From contig CABYWQ010000007.1 of assembly GCA_902522775.1 (NCBI GenBank), positions 1-48,094 on the forward strand: a stretch of 48,094 bases of DNA, given 5' to 3'. The DNA is from Eutrophosalina sp902522775 (GTDB taxonomy: Bacteria > Bacteroidota > Bacteroidia > Flavobacteriales > Flavobacteriaceae). The notes beneath the pieces are model-generated. The model searched no databases. It worked only from the letters and a program-made list of their open reading frames with translations, and was not told the DNA's origin. The position numbers and the translations under genes were made by a program. Shown here piece by piece: positions 1 to 9,079 of the stretch (position 1 is its first letter; each line of letters begins with the position of its first letter).

Positions 1-700
1 GTAATTTAGAGTTAAGTATTGATTTTTTCTTTAGTTCAATGAGTTTTTTTGATAAGAAATTTTTGAATTTAAAAAAATTCTTTTTTTCGAGTAATTCTGA
101 TTTAGATACTATGTCAATATTCACTTCACTTAAAAGAAGTTTCATTAATTCTGATAAATCATAGCTAATATCCCATGAGTTATTGTCCTTAATTTTATCT
201 AGAGAAAAATCGGTTAGAATAGAAGAAATTAATTTACTTTCGTCTAAGTTATCTAAGAATTCGTTAACTAATTGGTCTCTAAATTCATCTTTATCAATTA
301 TTAAATCGAAATCACTTGACAATGACAAATCTTGTGAAAAAGCCCTTATTATTCTGTGATTGAACTTATCAATTGTACTTACTTGAAAAAAAGAAAAATT
401 ATGTAAAATTTTATTTACTATTCTCTTCGCTTTTTGTGATGCATTTCTCTTTTCAATATTTAAATCTTTGTTCAATAATTTGAACATCTCAGATGAGTTT
501 ATATCATCCGCAATTTGAATTAATTCCTCCAGAATTCTTTTTTTCATTTCATTAGCCGCATTATTTGTAAACGTCAAGGCTAATATTTTTTTATAAGATT
601 CCTCGTTACTGTTAAAAAGCTCTTTTAAAATATTTTGAACTAGTGAAAAAGTTTTACCTGATCCAGCACTAGCATTAATAATTTGAAAATTTGAATTCAA
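1..700 (-). CDS. UvrD/AddA-like superfamily 1 helicase, N-terminal part
   Basis: The gene runs off the left edge, leaving about 233 N-terminal residues. A Walker A motif (NASAGSGKTF) lies at residues 9-18, followed by a helicase Ia-like LALTFTNNAANEMK and by a STIDKF motif typical of AddA/RecB-type proteins. Such enzymes unwind DNA ends for recombinational repair in the cytoplasm. The only plausible start is a TTG at 700, because an in-frame stop lies four codons upstream and no ATG precedes the Walker motif. It is divergent from sodA with a 60-bp gap. Whether it is AddA itself, with an AddB partner, or a stand-alone flavobacterial UvrD-like helicase cannot be told from this fragment. Confidence 0.85.
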   Translation of the reverse strand, partial: MNSNFQIINASAGSGKTFSLVQNILKELFNSNEESYKKILALTFTNNAANEMKKRILEELIQIADDINSSEMFKLLNKDLNIEKRNASQKAKRIVNKILHNFSFFQVSTIDKFNHRIIRAFSQDLSLSSDFDLIIDKDEFRDQLVNEFLDNLDESKLISSILTDFSLDKIKDNNSWDISYDLSELMKLLLSEVNIDIVSKSELLEKKNFFKFKNFLSKKLIELKKKSILNSKL

Positions 701-760
701 TAGATTTATTTAATTTAAAAAGTATTCCGTAATTTTATGCATTAATTTATAATAAATACC

Positions 761-1372
761 ATGAGTTTCCAATTACCAGACTTAAATTATGGCTTTGATG
801 CTTTAGAGCCAAATATTGATTCAAGAACAATGCAAATCCACCACGGTAAACACCATGCCGGATATACAAGCAAACTAAATGCGGCTATTGAAGGGACTGA
901 TTTAAAAGGCTTAAATATTGAAAGCTTACTAAAAGGTCTAGACATGTCAAATAATGCTGTAAGAAATAATGGTGGAGGATATTTTAATCACTGCCTTTTT
1001 TGGGAAATTATGAGCCCAAATGGCGGAGGCTCACCAACAGGAGCACTAAACGATGCTATTTTAAACTCATTCGGATCTTTTGAAGATTTTAAATCAAAGT
1101 TTTCTGCTGCTGCTGCAACTAGGTTTGGATCCGGTTGGGCTTGGCTTTGCGCTAAAAAAGATGGTTCTTTAGAAATATGCTCTACTGCAAACCAAGACAA
1201 TCCGCTTATGCAAGGAGTTGGGTGTGATGGACATCCAATAATGGGAATTGATGTTTGGGAGCATGCCTATTATTTAAATTATCAGAATAGAAGGCCAGAT
1301 TATATTAATGCATTTTTTAATGTTGTTGACTGGTCTACAGTTGGAGAAAAATTTGCAAAAGCTACCAATTAG
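761..1372 (+). CDS. sodA: Superoxide dismutase, Mn type
   Basis: This 203-residue protein converts superoxide to hydrogen peroxide and oxygen. The four metal ligands are visible: His27, His77, Asp164 in DVWEHAYY, and His168. The active-site glutamine sits at the manganese-type position (Gln145 in ANQDNPL), while the iron-type position near residue 73 is glycine, so I favour Mn or cambialistic use over Fe. There is no signal peptide, so it is cytosolic. Its stop overlaps the stop of convergent purF by 4 bp. The length is normal for the family. Confidence 0.95.
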   Translation: MSFQLPDLNYGFDALEPNIDSRTMQIHHGKHHAGYTSKLNAAIEGTDLKGLNIESLLKGLDMSNNAVRNNGGGYFNHCLFWEIMSPNGGGSPTGALNDAILNSFGSFEDFKSKFSAAAATRFGSGWAWLCAKKDGSLEICSTANQDNPLMQGVGCDGHPIMGIDVWEHAYYLNYQNRRPDYINAFFNVVDWSTVGEKFAKATN

Positions 1373-3267
1373 TAAGCTCGCTTAGAAGAGCCTTCATAAT
1401 AATTAATAAAAGCTTGATTAACTACCCTGTTGCCACCAGGTGTTGGGTATTTACCAGAAAAATACCAGTCACCCAAATTTTCAGGGCATGCTAAATGCAG
1501 ATTTTCAATCGATTGATATATAACCTCCACTTCAGCATTAATATCTTTCTCTTTTAAAATTAAAGATATCTTTCTGCTAATCTGTTCGTCAGTATAAGGC
1601 TCATAAATTTCTTTTACAATGTTCTTAATTTTGCTTACTTCCTTTTTGTTCTCTAATAAGCATTTTTTATATACTTCTTTTATTGTATTTTCCTTATTGT
1701 TTTCTTTAAGTAATTCAATAACTGCCCTAAAAGCAATCAAATCAGTCATTTTTGCCATATCAATTCCATAACAATCAGGATACCTAATTTGTGGTGCACT
1801 TGAGACTATAATTATTTTTTTCGGAGACAGCCTGTCAAGCATTTTAATAATACTTTTCTGCAATGTAGTTCCTCTTACAATACTGTCATCAATTATTACT
1901 AAGTTGTCCGATTTTTTGATTGATCCATAAGTAACATCATAAACATGTCTAACAAGCTCGTCTCTACTTAAATCATTTGTAATAAAAGTTCTTAATTTAG
2001 CATCTTTAATTGCAACTTTCTCTATTCTAGGCCTTTGAGATAAGAGCTCTCTAAGTTTCTCTTTTGAAATTTTTTCACCTTCATTTAATATTTTTTTCTC
2101 AGCGTCCCTGTTCATGTAATCCTGCGCTTTTTGAACCAAACCATAAAATGAAACCTCTGCTGTATTAGGAATGTATGAAAAGACAGAATTTTCAAGATCA
2201 TTTTCAATAGCTTTTAAAATTTGAGGGAACAACAAGCTTCCTAATTGCTTTCTTTCGTTATAAATTTGTTTATCACTACCCCTTGAAAAATATATACGTT
2301 CGAATGAGCATGCCTTTTTTTCAACAGGTTCAATGACATTTTTAATTTGTATTTGTCCACTTTTTTTCACAACTAAACAATCTCCAGGATTGATTTCTTT
2401 TATTTCTTCAAAATTTGTATTAAAAACTGTCTGAATTACAGGTCTTTCAGATGCAATTACAACAACTTCATCATCCATGTAATAAAATGCAGGCCTAATT
2501 CCTGCCGGATCTCTTATAACAAATGCATCTCCGTGACCAAGCATTCCTCCAATTACAAATCCTCCATCCCAATCTTCAGAAGCTTTTTTTAAAATTCTTG
2601 GGATATCTAAAGATTCTTCTATTATTGGGGATGCTTCCATTTTAGAGACATTCTGTTTTTTTAAATTCTTATAGATTTTAGCTACTTCATTATCCAAAAA
2701 ATGTCCAATTTTTTCCATTACAGTAACAGTGTCTGACATTTCTTTAGGATGCTGACCCAACATAACCAAGTTGTCGAATAATTCTTTATTATTAGTCATA
2801 TTAAAATTTCCAGCTACAATTAAATTTCTATGCATCCAGTTATTTTGTCTCAAAAATGGATGAACTGCATCTTTACTGTTTTTTCCGAAAGTTCCGTATC
2901 TAACATGTCCTAAAAAAACCTCTGAAACGTGTGGAATAATTTTTTTTTGAATTGATATATTATCTTTTAAAACTTTATTGTTTTTTAGCTCATTTAAAAT
3001 TCTATCATTTGATATTTGAAAGATCTCTTGAATTGGGTTCTGATTAGCTGATCTTTCCCTGTGCATAAATCTCTCCCCAGGACTTGTATCAAGCTTTACA
3101 CTAGCAAAACCAGCACCATCTTGCCCTCTGTTATGTTGTTTTTCAAGCATTAAGTATAGCTTATTTAAGCCATAAGAAGAGGTTCCATATTTTTTTTTAT
3201 AAAATTCAAGTGGTTTGAGTAGCCTTATCAGTGCTAGTCCGCATTCATGATTTATGTGGTCACTCAT
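1369..3267 (-). CDS. purF: Amidophosphoribosyltransferase, long Bacteroidota form
   Basis: The enzyme makes 5-phosphoribosylamine from PRPP and glutamine, the first committed step of purine synthesis. The N-terminal glutamine-hydrolase Cys is Cys9, after a short propeptide (MSDHINHE) that must be removed. The PRPP-binding motif VIIDDSIVRGTT lies near residue 460. At 632 residues it is longer than the usual enzyme of about 500, as in the long form that many Bacteroidota carry, sometimes beside a standard PurF. It is the last gene of purN-rnhA-pfkB-purF, 36 bp after pfkB. Only one PurF is visible here, so whether this copy is the main enzyme is inference. Confidence 0.9.
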   Translation of the reverse strand: MSDHINHECGLALIRLLKPLEFYKKKYGTSSYGLNKLYLMLEKQHNRGQDGAGFASVKLDTSPGERFMHRERSANQNPIQEIFQISNDRILNELKNNKVLKDNISIQKKIIPHVSEVFLGHVRYGTFGKNSKDAVHPFLRQNNWMHRNLIVAGNFNMTNNKELFDNLVMLGQHPKEMSDTVTVMEKIGHFLDNEVAKIYKNLKKQNVSKMEASPIIEESLDIPRILKKASEDWDGGFVIGGMLGHGDAFVIRDPAGIRPAFYYMDDEVVVIASERPVIQTVFNTNFEEIKEINPGDCLVVKKSGQIQIKNVIEPVEKKACSFERIYFSRGSDKQIYNERKQLGSLLFPQILKAIENDLENSVFSYIPNTAEVSFYGLVQKAQDYMNRDAEKKILNEGEKISKEKLRELLSQRPRIEKVAIKDAKLRTFITNDLSRDELVRHVYDVTYGSIKKSDNLVIIDDSIVRGTTLQKSIIKMLDRLSPKKIIIVSSAPQIRYPDCYGIDMAKMTDLIAFRAVIELLKENNKENTIKEVYKKCLLENKKEVSKIKNIVKEIYEPYTDEQISRKISLILKEKDINAEVEVIYQSIENLHLACPENLGDWYFSGKYPTPGGNRVVNQAFINYYEGSSKRAY

Positions 3268-3303
3268 TGTTTTAACAACAAAATAACGAAATAGTTGTGA
3301 AAA

Positions 3304-4215
3304 TTAGGTTATATAAGATTTGAAAATTTTTAATCTACTTACAAGTTTTTCATAATCTAAGTTTCTTAAACCTTCAACTCCAAAATTTTCAACACAAAAA
3401 GAAGCTGTTAATGTACCAAATATCATAGCTTCCTTTATCTCATTATAACTGATTTCTTGTTTTGTAGATAAAAATCCAGCTATTCCTCCAGCATAAGAAT
3501 CGCCAGCACCAGTTGGGTCAACTAAAGAATCTACAGGACATGCTGGGAGTATGTATTTATGAAAACTGTCTAAATAAATCGAGCCGTGTTCTCCTTTTTT
3601 AATAATCACTTTTTTAGGACCCATTTTTAGTATTTTATTTCCAGCATTAAATATGTTAGATTCATTTGTTAGTTGTTGAGCTTCTTCATCATTAATTATA
3701 ATTAAATCTACTTTCTCAACAACATTTTTAAGTTCATTTAAGGCGTTGTCCATCCAAAAATTCATCGTATCCAATATTATAAATCTATGAGGATTTGAAC
3801 ATTGATTTATAACTGTATTTTGTACTAATGGGTGAAGGTTGCCGAGTAGAATAATCTCTGAGGAGGAAAATTCTGAATTAATAATAGGGTTAAATTTTTC
3901 CAGAACATTTAGCTCAGTTGATAAGGTGTCTCTACCTATCATATTTTCGTGATATTTTCCTTTCCAATAAAAAGTCTTTCCGCCTTTGATTATTTCAATC
4001 ATCTTTGTATCAACACCTCTACTATTAAGAAATTTTATTTCTTTTTGAGGAAAATCTTCTCCAATAATAGAAACAATTGCTAAATTTTTAGTGAATAGGC
4101 TTGATGCTAGAGCAATATATGTTCCTGCTCCTCCAATTACTTTACCTGAGCTACCAAAAGGTGTTTCGATATCGTCAAAAGCAACTGTTCCTGTGATTAA
4201 AATTTTATTTTTCAT
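3304..4215 (-). CDS. PfkB-family carbohydrate/nucleoside kinase
   Basis: This cytosolic kinase of about 303 residues belongs to the ribokinase/PfkB fold. The signature DPTGAGDSYAGG near residue 232 contains the catalytic Asp and anion hole, and the N-terminal GGAGTYIA segment matches substrate binding in the family. I chose the ATG at 4215 (MKNKILITG) over a TTG at 4227; this gives an 11-nt overlap with rnhA. The substrate is not readable from sequence. Its place between rnhA and purF suggests a sugar or nucleoside linked to purine metabolism, which is inference. Confidence 0.85.
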   Translation of the reverse strand: MKNKILITGTVAFDDIETPFGSSGKVIGGAGTYIALASSLFTKNLAIVSIIGEDFPQKEIKFLNSRGVDTKMIEIIKGGKTFYWKGKYHENMIGRDTLSTELNVLEKFNPIINSEFSSSEIILLGNLHPLVQNTVINQCSNPHRFIILDTMNFWMDNALNELKNVVEKVDLIIINDEEAQQLTNESNIFNAGNKILKMGPKKVIIKKGEHGSIYLDSFHKYILPACPVDSLVDPTGAGDSYAGGIAGFLSTKQEISYNEIKEAMIFGTLTASFCVENFGVEGLRNLDYEKLVSRLKIFKSYIT

Positions 4216-4669
4216 ATTCGGAATCAATTTTTAATTCTGATTTTTTACTAGCTTCGAACGCAAGAAAATCACACCTTTCATTTTTAATATTATTATTATG
4301 CCCTTTTACCCAAAAAAAACTCACTTTGTGTTTTCTATAAATTTTTAAAAACCGAGACCAAAGATCAACGTTTTTTTTGTTTTTAAAGTTCTTTTTTTCC
4401 CAATTAAATATCCATTTTTTCTCAACTGAATTACTAATGTATTTTGAATCAGTATAAACATGTACCACTTGATTTTCTTTTTTTATTTTTTCTAATGAAA
4501 TAATTACAGCTAAGAGCTCCATCCTATTATTAGTTGTTCTTCTATAACCTTCTGAAAACTCTTTGATATAATTTGAACCAAATTTTTGCATTACAATTCC
4601 ATAACCTCCAGGTCCTGGATTTCCTCTTGAGGAACCATCAGTATAAACTATTATATTAGGTTTAAGCAT
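4205..4669 (-). CDS. rnhA: Ribonuclease HI
   Basis: The 154-residue protein cuts the RNA strand of RNA-DNA hybrids, for example Okazaki primers and R-loops. The catalytic acids are visible: Asp in YTDGSSRGNPGPG, Glu in NNRMELLAV, Asp in VYTDSKY, and a C-terminal Asp in NERCDFLA. There is no N-terminal hybrid-binding domain. The start overlaps the end of purN by 8 nt and the stop overlaps pfkB, so expression is probably coupled within the purine operon. Confidence 0.93.
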   Translation of the reverse strand: MLKPNIIVYTDGSSRGNPGPGGYGIVMQKFGSNYIKEFSEGYRRTTNNRMELLAVIISLEKIKKENQVVHVYTDSKYISNSVEKKWIFNWEKKNFKNKKNVDLWSRFLKIYRKHKVSFFWVKGHNNNIKNERCDFLAFEASKKSELKIDSEYEK

Positions 4670-5222
4670 TTAAAACTTGTTTTATAATGATAGGATAATA
4701 TTTATGTTCCTCTTCTAAAATTTTATTGGCTAATTCATCCACATTTTTAGTATCTATTTCAATTATTTTTTGAAAGATAATATCCCCTTGATCATATTCT
4801 TCATTTACATAATGGACAGTAAAACCAGATTGTTTTTCATTATTTTCTATCACAGCTTTATGGACATTTTTTCCATACATATTTTTCCCACCATATTTTG
4901 GTAGTAGTGATGGATGTATATTTATAATCCTTCGATGAAAATTTAAAATTATGTCTTTTGGTATTTTTTTTAAAAAACCTGCAAGAACTATAAGTGCTGG
5001 GTCTAGTCCTTTTAATTGTCCGATTACATTACCATTTAAAAGATCATTATTTTTAAATAATATTATTTTAAACTTTTTTAGATAAACTCTATTTAACAAA
5101 CCCGCTTTTTGATTATTACAAAAAATTCCTGAAACCTTAATCTTTTTTTCATTGACAAAAGACCTTAATATGTTTTCTACACTTGAGCCTCCTCCAGAGG
5201 CAAACAAGACAATTTTTTTCAT
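4662..5222 (-). CDS. purN: Phosphoribosylglycinamide formyltransferase
   Basis: This enzyme transfers a formyl group from 10-formyl-THF to GAR, the third step of purine synthesis. The N-terminal FASGGGSSVENI loop binds GAR phosphate; the catalytic Asn-His pair is in INIHPSLLPKYGG, and the conserved Asp is in EEYDQGDI. At 186 residues it is slightly short but complete. It is the first gene of the minus-strand operon and is divergent from acpP. A TAGTTTTG box lies 21 nt upstream of its ATG. Confidence 0.93.
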   Translation of the reverse strand: MKKIVLFASGGGSSVENILRSFVNEKKIKVSGIFCNNQKAGLLNRVYLKKFKIILFKNNDLLNGNVIGQLKGLDPALIVLAGFLKKIPKDIILNFHRRIINIHPSLLPKYGGKNMYGKNVHKAVIENNEKQSGFTVHYVNEEYDQGDIIFQKIIEIDTKNVDELANKILEEEHKYYPIIIKQVLNA

Positions 5223-5243
5223 ATTCTTAATGGCTTTTCAGAG

Positions 5244-5251
5244 CAAAACTA
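5244..5251 (-). promoter_or_regulatory. -7 promoter box (TAGTTTTG) of the purN operon
   Basis: The box matches the Bacteroidota -7 consensus TAnnTTTG exactly and ends 21 nt before the purN ATG. It is placed back to back with the acpP box at 5292. No clear -33 TTG element was found. Confidence 0.6.
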
Positions 5252-5291
5252 AAATTAACTCAAAAATACAAGTTTATAATTTAAAGTTTTT

Positions 5292-5299
5292 TATTTTTG
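5292..5299 (+). promoter_or_regulatory. -7 promoter box (TATTTTTG) of acpP
   Basis: An exact TAnnTTTG match ends 24 nt before the ATG of acpP. It overlaps a TTG at 5297 that opens the same frame, so that TTG is very unlikely to be a start codon. Confidence 0.65.
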
Positions 5300-5323
5300 T
5301 CCACAACAATAAATCTTAGTATT

Positions 5324-5554
5324 ATGTCAGATATTTCTTCAAGAGTAAAAGCTATCATCGTTGATAAATTAGGCGTTGATGAAAACGAGGTTGTTCCTAC
5401 AGCAAGTTTCACTAATGATTTAGGTGCTGACTCTTTAGACACGGTTGAGCTTATAATGGAATTCGAAAGAGAATTCGATATTCAAATTCCAGATGATCAA
5501 GCTGAAAAGATTGAAACTGTTGGTCAAGCAGTTCAATATATAGAAAGCGCTTAA
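5324..5554 (+). CDS. acpP: Acyl carrier protein
   Basis: This 76-residue acidic protein carries the growing acyl chain in type II fatty-acid synthesis. The phosphopantetheine attachment serine is Ser37 in DLGADSLDTVEL. I chose the ATG at 5324 rather than the in-frame TTG at 5297, because the latter lies in the promoter box and would add nine residues unlike any ACP. It is followed 9 bp later by fabF, the usual pairing. Confidence 0.96.
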   Translation: MSDISSRVKAIIVDKLGVDENEVVPTASFTNDLGADSLDTVELIMEFEREFDIQIPDDQAEKIETVGQAVQYIESA

Positions 5555-5563
5555 TTAATTTTT

Positions 5564-6814
5564 ATGAGTTTAAAACGTGTTGTTGTAACTGGGTTAGGGG
5601 CTCTAACGCCGATTGGCAATGACATTAACTCTTTTTGGGAAGGTTTAGTTTCTGGAAAAAGCGGTGCTGATTTTATAACTTATTTTGATTCAAGTAAGTT
5701 TAAAACTCAGTTTGCTTGCGAACTAAAAGGATATGAACCTCTTAACTACTTTGATCGTAAAGAAGCAAGAAAACTTGATCGTTTTGCACAATATGCAATA
5801 GTATGTTCTGATGAAGCAATTAAAGATTCTGGACTTCAGCTTGAAAAAATTGATAAATCAAGAATTGGAGTAATCTGGGGATCTGGAATTGGAGGATTTG
5901 AGACTATTCAAAATGAAATGATTAATTATGCTAATGGTGATGGGACTCCGCGTTTCAACCCGTTTTTTATTCCAAAGCTAATCCCTGATATCGCACCTGG
6001 TGTTATATCAATTCGTCATGGATTTAAAGGCCCTAATTTTGCAACTGTTTCAGCTTGCGCATCATCAGCCAACTCTTTAATTGATTCATTAAATTACATC
6101 CGTCTTGGTTATTCAGATATAATTGTGTCAGGAGGGTCCGAGGCTGGTGTAACTATTGCTGGAATTGGAGGTTTTAACGCTGTTAAAGCTTTGTCAACGC
6201 GAAATGATGATCCTAAAACTGCTTCAAGGCCTTTCGACTTTAATAGAGATGGTTTTGTTTTAGGTGAAGGTGGTGGTTGTTTAATCTTGGAAGAATATGA
6301 ACACGCTAAATCAAGAGGTGCTAAAATATATGCTGAAGTTGCCGGAGCAGGATTGTCTGCTGATGCTTACCACATGACTGCACCTCACCCTGACGGTGAT
6401 GGAGCTATTTCTGTTATGAAAAATAGTTTGACTGATTCCTCAATTTCTCCCGAACAAATAGATACTATTAATATGCACGGAACATCAACTCCTCTTGGTG
6501 ATAAGGCCGAGGCTAAAGCAATTAAAAAAGTTTTTGGTGACCACGCATATAATATTAATATTAACTCAACGAAATCAATGACTGGACACCTTCTAGGAGC
6601 AGCAGGAGCTGTAGAGGCTATTTCTTGTATTCTTTCTATAGATAGAGGACTAATTCCTCCAACAATTAATCATTTTAATGATGATCCTGAGATTGACAAT
6701 AAGTTAAATTTTACTTTTAATAAAGCTCAAAAAAGAGATGTTAGATATGCTATGAGCAATACCTTTGGATTTGGGGGCCACAATGCGTGTGTTGTTCTTA
6801 AAAAATATCATTGA
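5564..6814 (+). CDS. fabF: 3-oxoacyl-[acyl carrier protein] synthase II
   Basis: The 416-residue condensing enzyme elongates acyl-ACP with malonyl-ACP. The nucleophile is Cys165 in TVSACASSANS, and the two catalytic histidines are in NMHGTSTPLGD and STKSMTGHLLGA. The C-terminal FGFGGHNA completes the KAS fold. It lies directly after acpP, its substrate carrier, and before the IPExxxVDY gene, an order common in flavobacteria. Confidence 0.96.
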   Translation: MSLKRVVVTGLGALTPIGNDINSFWEGLVSGKSGADFITYFDSSKFKTQFACELKGYEPLNYFDRKEARKLDRFAQYAIVCSDEAIKDSGLQLEKIDKSRIGVIWGSGIGGFETIQNEMINYANGDGTPRFNPFFIPKLIPDIAPGVISIRHGFKGPNFATVSACASSANSLIDSLNYIRLGYSDIIVSGGSEAGVTIAGIGGFNAVKALSTRNDDPKTASRPFDFNRDGFVLGEGGGCLILEEYEHAKSRGAKIYAEVAGAGLSADAYHMTAPHPDGDGAISVMKNSLTDSSISPEQIDTINMHGTSTPLGDKAEAKAIKKVFGDHAYNININSTKSMTGHLLGAAGAVEAISCILSIDRGLIPPTINHFNDDPEIDNKLNFTFNKAQKRDVRYAMSNTFGFGGHNACVVLKKYH

Positions 6815-6829
6815 TTTATATTCTTTAAT

Positions 6830-7288
6830 ATGCCAAAACACAGATTAAAACTTTATGATTTTGATCAAGAATACACTCTATTAGCTATACACTGTAACAC
6901 TGAAATATTTAAAATTGCTTACAATCTAAATAGATTATTAAAAATTAACTTGATGAGAGAAGCTGATATAGACGTTATGGATAATATTTCTAGTTATCTG
7001 CTCTATAAATACTGTTCTGAAAAGTATGATTCAAAAATATTTCTTTTTTCAAACAAATCTATTAACTCATCAAATCTTAAATCTGAATCAACTCTTTTTA
7101 ATGAATTTGACAAAGCTTCACTTTTTATCCCTGACTACCCTAAAGTAGAATATTTCTTAAAAATTGAAGACGGAAGATTTAATATTAAGAATTTAATTGA
7201 AAAAATAAATAGTTCTAAAAACATAATATCATGTTATGAGGTACATTTACAAACAGATAAATCAAAATATAACCTTATTTTTGAGTAA
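6830..7288 (+). CDS. IPExxxVDY-family protein of unknown function
   Basis: This 152-residue protein has the position and shape of the flavobacterial IPExxxVDY family, named after a motif that here reads IPDYPKVEY near residues 96-104. There is no signal peptide or membrane segment, so it is probably cytosolic. It sits between fabF and pyk, and its stop overlaps the pyk start (TAATG). The function is unknown. The motif departs from the family name at two positions (E to D and D to E, both conservative). Confidence 0.75.
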   Translation: MPKHRLKLYDFDQEYTLLAIHCNTEIFKIAYNLNRLLKINLMREADIDVMDNISSYLLYKYCSEKYDSKIFLFSNKSINSSNLKSESTLFNEFDKASLFIPDYPKVEYFLKIEDGRFNIKNLIEKINSSKNIISCYEVHLQTDKSKYNLIFE

Positions 7289-8712
7289 TGAAGTTTAAAA
7301 AAACAAAAATTATAGCGACGCTTGGGCCAGCCACTAATTCCATAGAAATGATCGAAAGGCTTATAAAATCAGGTGTAGATGTTTTAAGAGTAAATTTTTC
7401 TCATGCCGATCACAAAGATGTTAAAAGAATTGTTAATGATGTAAATGTTATTAGGAAAAAATTAAACAACCATGTCACTCTGTTAGCAGACCTGCAAGGT
7501 CCAAAAATTAGAATTGGTGAGGTAATAGAAAATAGAGAACTTAAAAAGAATGAAAAAATTTCATTTACAACAAATAAATCAAACGTAAATAAAAAGAATA
7601 TAATAGAAATCAACTATCCATCTTTTGCAAAAGATGTTAAATCTGGTGATAAAGTTCTCATTGATGATGGAAAAATTATATTTAAGGTTATATCCTCAAA
7701 CAAAAATGATATTGTTGAGGTAAAAGTTATTCAAGAAGGAGTTTTAAAGTCTAGAAAAGGTGTAAACTTGCCCAACACCAAAATTTCTCAACCTGCTCTA
7801 ACTAAAAAAGATATTAGAGATGCCATCTTTGCATTAAACAACTCTTTTGACTGGATTGCTCTCTCTTTTGTTCGCTCAAAGAAAGATATTCTTCAACTAA
7901 AGGAATTAATATCCAAGAATTGTGATCATCATATTCCAATAATTTCAAAAATAGAAAAGCCTGAGGCTATCAAAAAAATGGATGAAATTATAAAAGTATC
8001 AAATGGTGTTATGGTTGCTAGAGGAGATTTGGGAATTGAAATTCCAGCAGAAGAAGTTCCTTTAAACCAAAAAATGCTTGTTACAAAATGTAAAAAAGCA
8101 GGGATTCCAATTGTTATTGCTACCCAAATGATGGAATCAATGATAGACAGCTTAACGCCCTCAAGAGCTGAGGTTAACGATGTTGCAAATTCAGTTATGG
8201 ACGGTGCGGATGGAATTATGCTTTCTGGCGAAACTTCAGTTGGTAAATATCCTTGTGAAGTTGTAAAAAAAATTAAAGATATAATTATTGGAGTCGAAGA
8301 TTCTCATTTGATAAGCGTACCAAGAAATCTTCCTAGTGTAAAAACTGATAGAATTATTACCAAATCCATTTGCATGAATGCAGCAAAAATAGCTAATGAT
8401 ATAAATGCATCTGCGATTTGTACTTTGACACACAGTGGATACACTGGTTGGCAAATTTCTTCTTGGCGTCCTAGCTCACTAGTAATCGTATTTACTTCAA
8501 ACAAAAAAATACTCACACAATTAAATCTTCTCTGGGGTGTTAAATGCATTTATTACAATAAATTTAAAAGCACAGATAAAACCGTTGAGGAAGTAAATCA
8601 ACTAGCATTAGATTGTAAATATGTTAAGAAAGGGGATTTTGTAATTAATCTTGCTGCAATGCCAATTTATGAAAAGGGGCATGTAAACACATTAAGAATT
8701 ACTAAAATCTAA
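7288..8712 (+). CDS. pyk: Pyruvate kinase
   Basis: The enzyme turns phosphoenolpyruvate and ADP into pyruvate and ATP in glycolysis. The N-terminal TKIIATLGPATNS, the DLQGPKIRIG strand, the signature region ISKIEKPEAI with its catalytic Lys, and MVARGDLGIEI for metal binding are all present. At 474 residues it is full length, and the regulatory C-terminal domain is intact. It is coupled to the upstream gene by a 1-nt overlap and followed 3 nt later by rbfA. Confidence 0.96.
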   Translation: MKFKKTKIIATLGPATNSIEMIERLIKSGVDVLRVNFSHADHKDVKRIVNDVNVIRKKLNNHVTLLADLQGPKIRIGEVIENRELKKNEKISFTTNKSNVNKKNIIEINYPSFAKDVKSGDKVLIDDGKIIFKVISSNKNDIVEVKVIQEGVLKSRKGVNLPNTKISQPALTKKDIRDAIFALNNSFDWIALSFVRSKKDILQLKELISKNCDHHIPIISKIEKPEAIKKMDEIIKVSNGVMVARGDLGIEIPAEEVPLNQKMLVTKCKKAGIPIVIATQMMESMIDSLTPSRAEVNDVANSVMDGADGIMLSGETSVGKYPCEVVKKIKDIIIGVEDSHLISVPRNLPSVKTDRIITKSICMNAAKIANDINASAICTLTHSGYTGWQISSWRPSSLVIVFTSNKKILTQLNLLWGVKCIYYNKFKSTDKTVEEVNQLALDCKYVKKGDFVINLAAMPIYEKGHVNTLRITKI

Positions 8713-8715
8713 TTT

Positions 8716-9078
8716 TTGGAAAGTCAAAGACAAAAAAAAGTTTCCTCTCTTCTTTTAAAAGATTTGTCAAATATTGTACAAGGGTTTTTTCGTGAAAAGA
8801 CAAGAGTCAATTTTTTAATTTCCATTACTAAGGTTAAAGTATCAGTCGATTTATCTACAGCAAAGGTTTTTATAAGTGTATTTCCGTCTTCTAATGCCAA
8901 CAAAGCTTGCGAGATTTTAAAAAAAAACCTTTTTGAAATAAAGAAAAGGCTATCTTTTTTGGTTAAGAATCAACTTAGAATTATTCCAACTATTGATTTT
9001 TTTATTGATGATTCTTTAGATTATATTGAAGGTATTGAAAATGCAATAAAAAAGGGCGATAACCCTTTGAAAAATTAA
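8716..9078 (+). CDS. rbfA: Ribosome-binding factor A
   Basis: This 120-residue protein has one KH-like domain and assists maturation of the 30S subunit. The N-terminal ESQRQKKVSSLLLKDLSNIV and the central ITKVKVSVDLSTAKVFISVF match the family. The start is a TTG at 8716, just after the pyk stop; no ATG is available upstream of the conserved region. It is followed 1 nt later by the permease gene, as in many flavobacteria. Confidence 0.9.
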   Translation: MESQRQKKVSSLLLKDLSNIVQGFFREKTRVNFLISITKVKVSVDLSTAKVFISVFPSSNANKACEILKKNLFEIKKRLSFLVKNQLRIIPTIDFFIDDSLDYIEGIENAIKKGDNPLKN

Positions 9079-9079
9079 A

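Noticed and set aside
5297..5323. Longer acyl carrier protein starting at TTG 5297
   Set aside because: The codon lies inside the TATTTTTG promoter box and the added residues are absent from ACPs.
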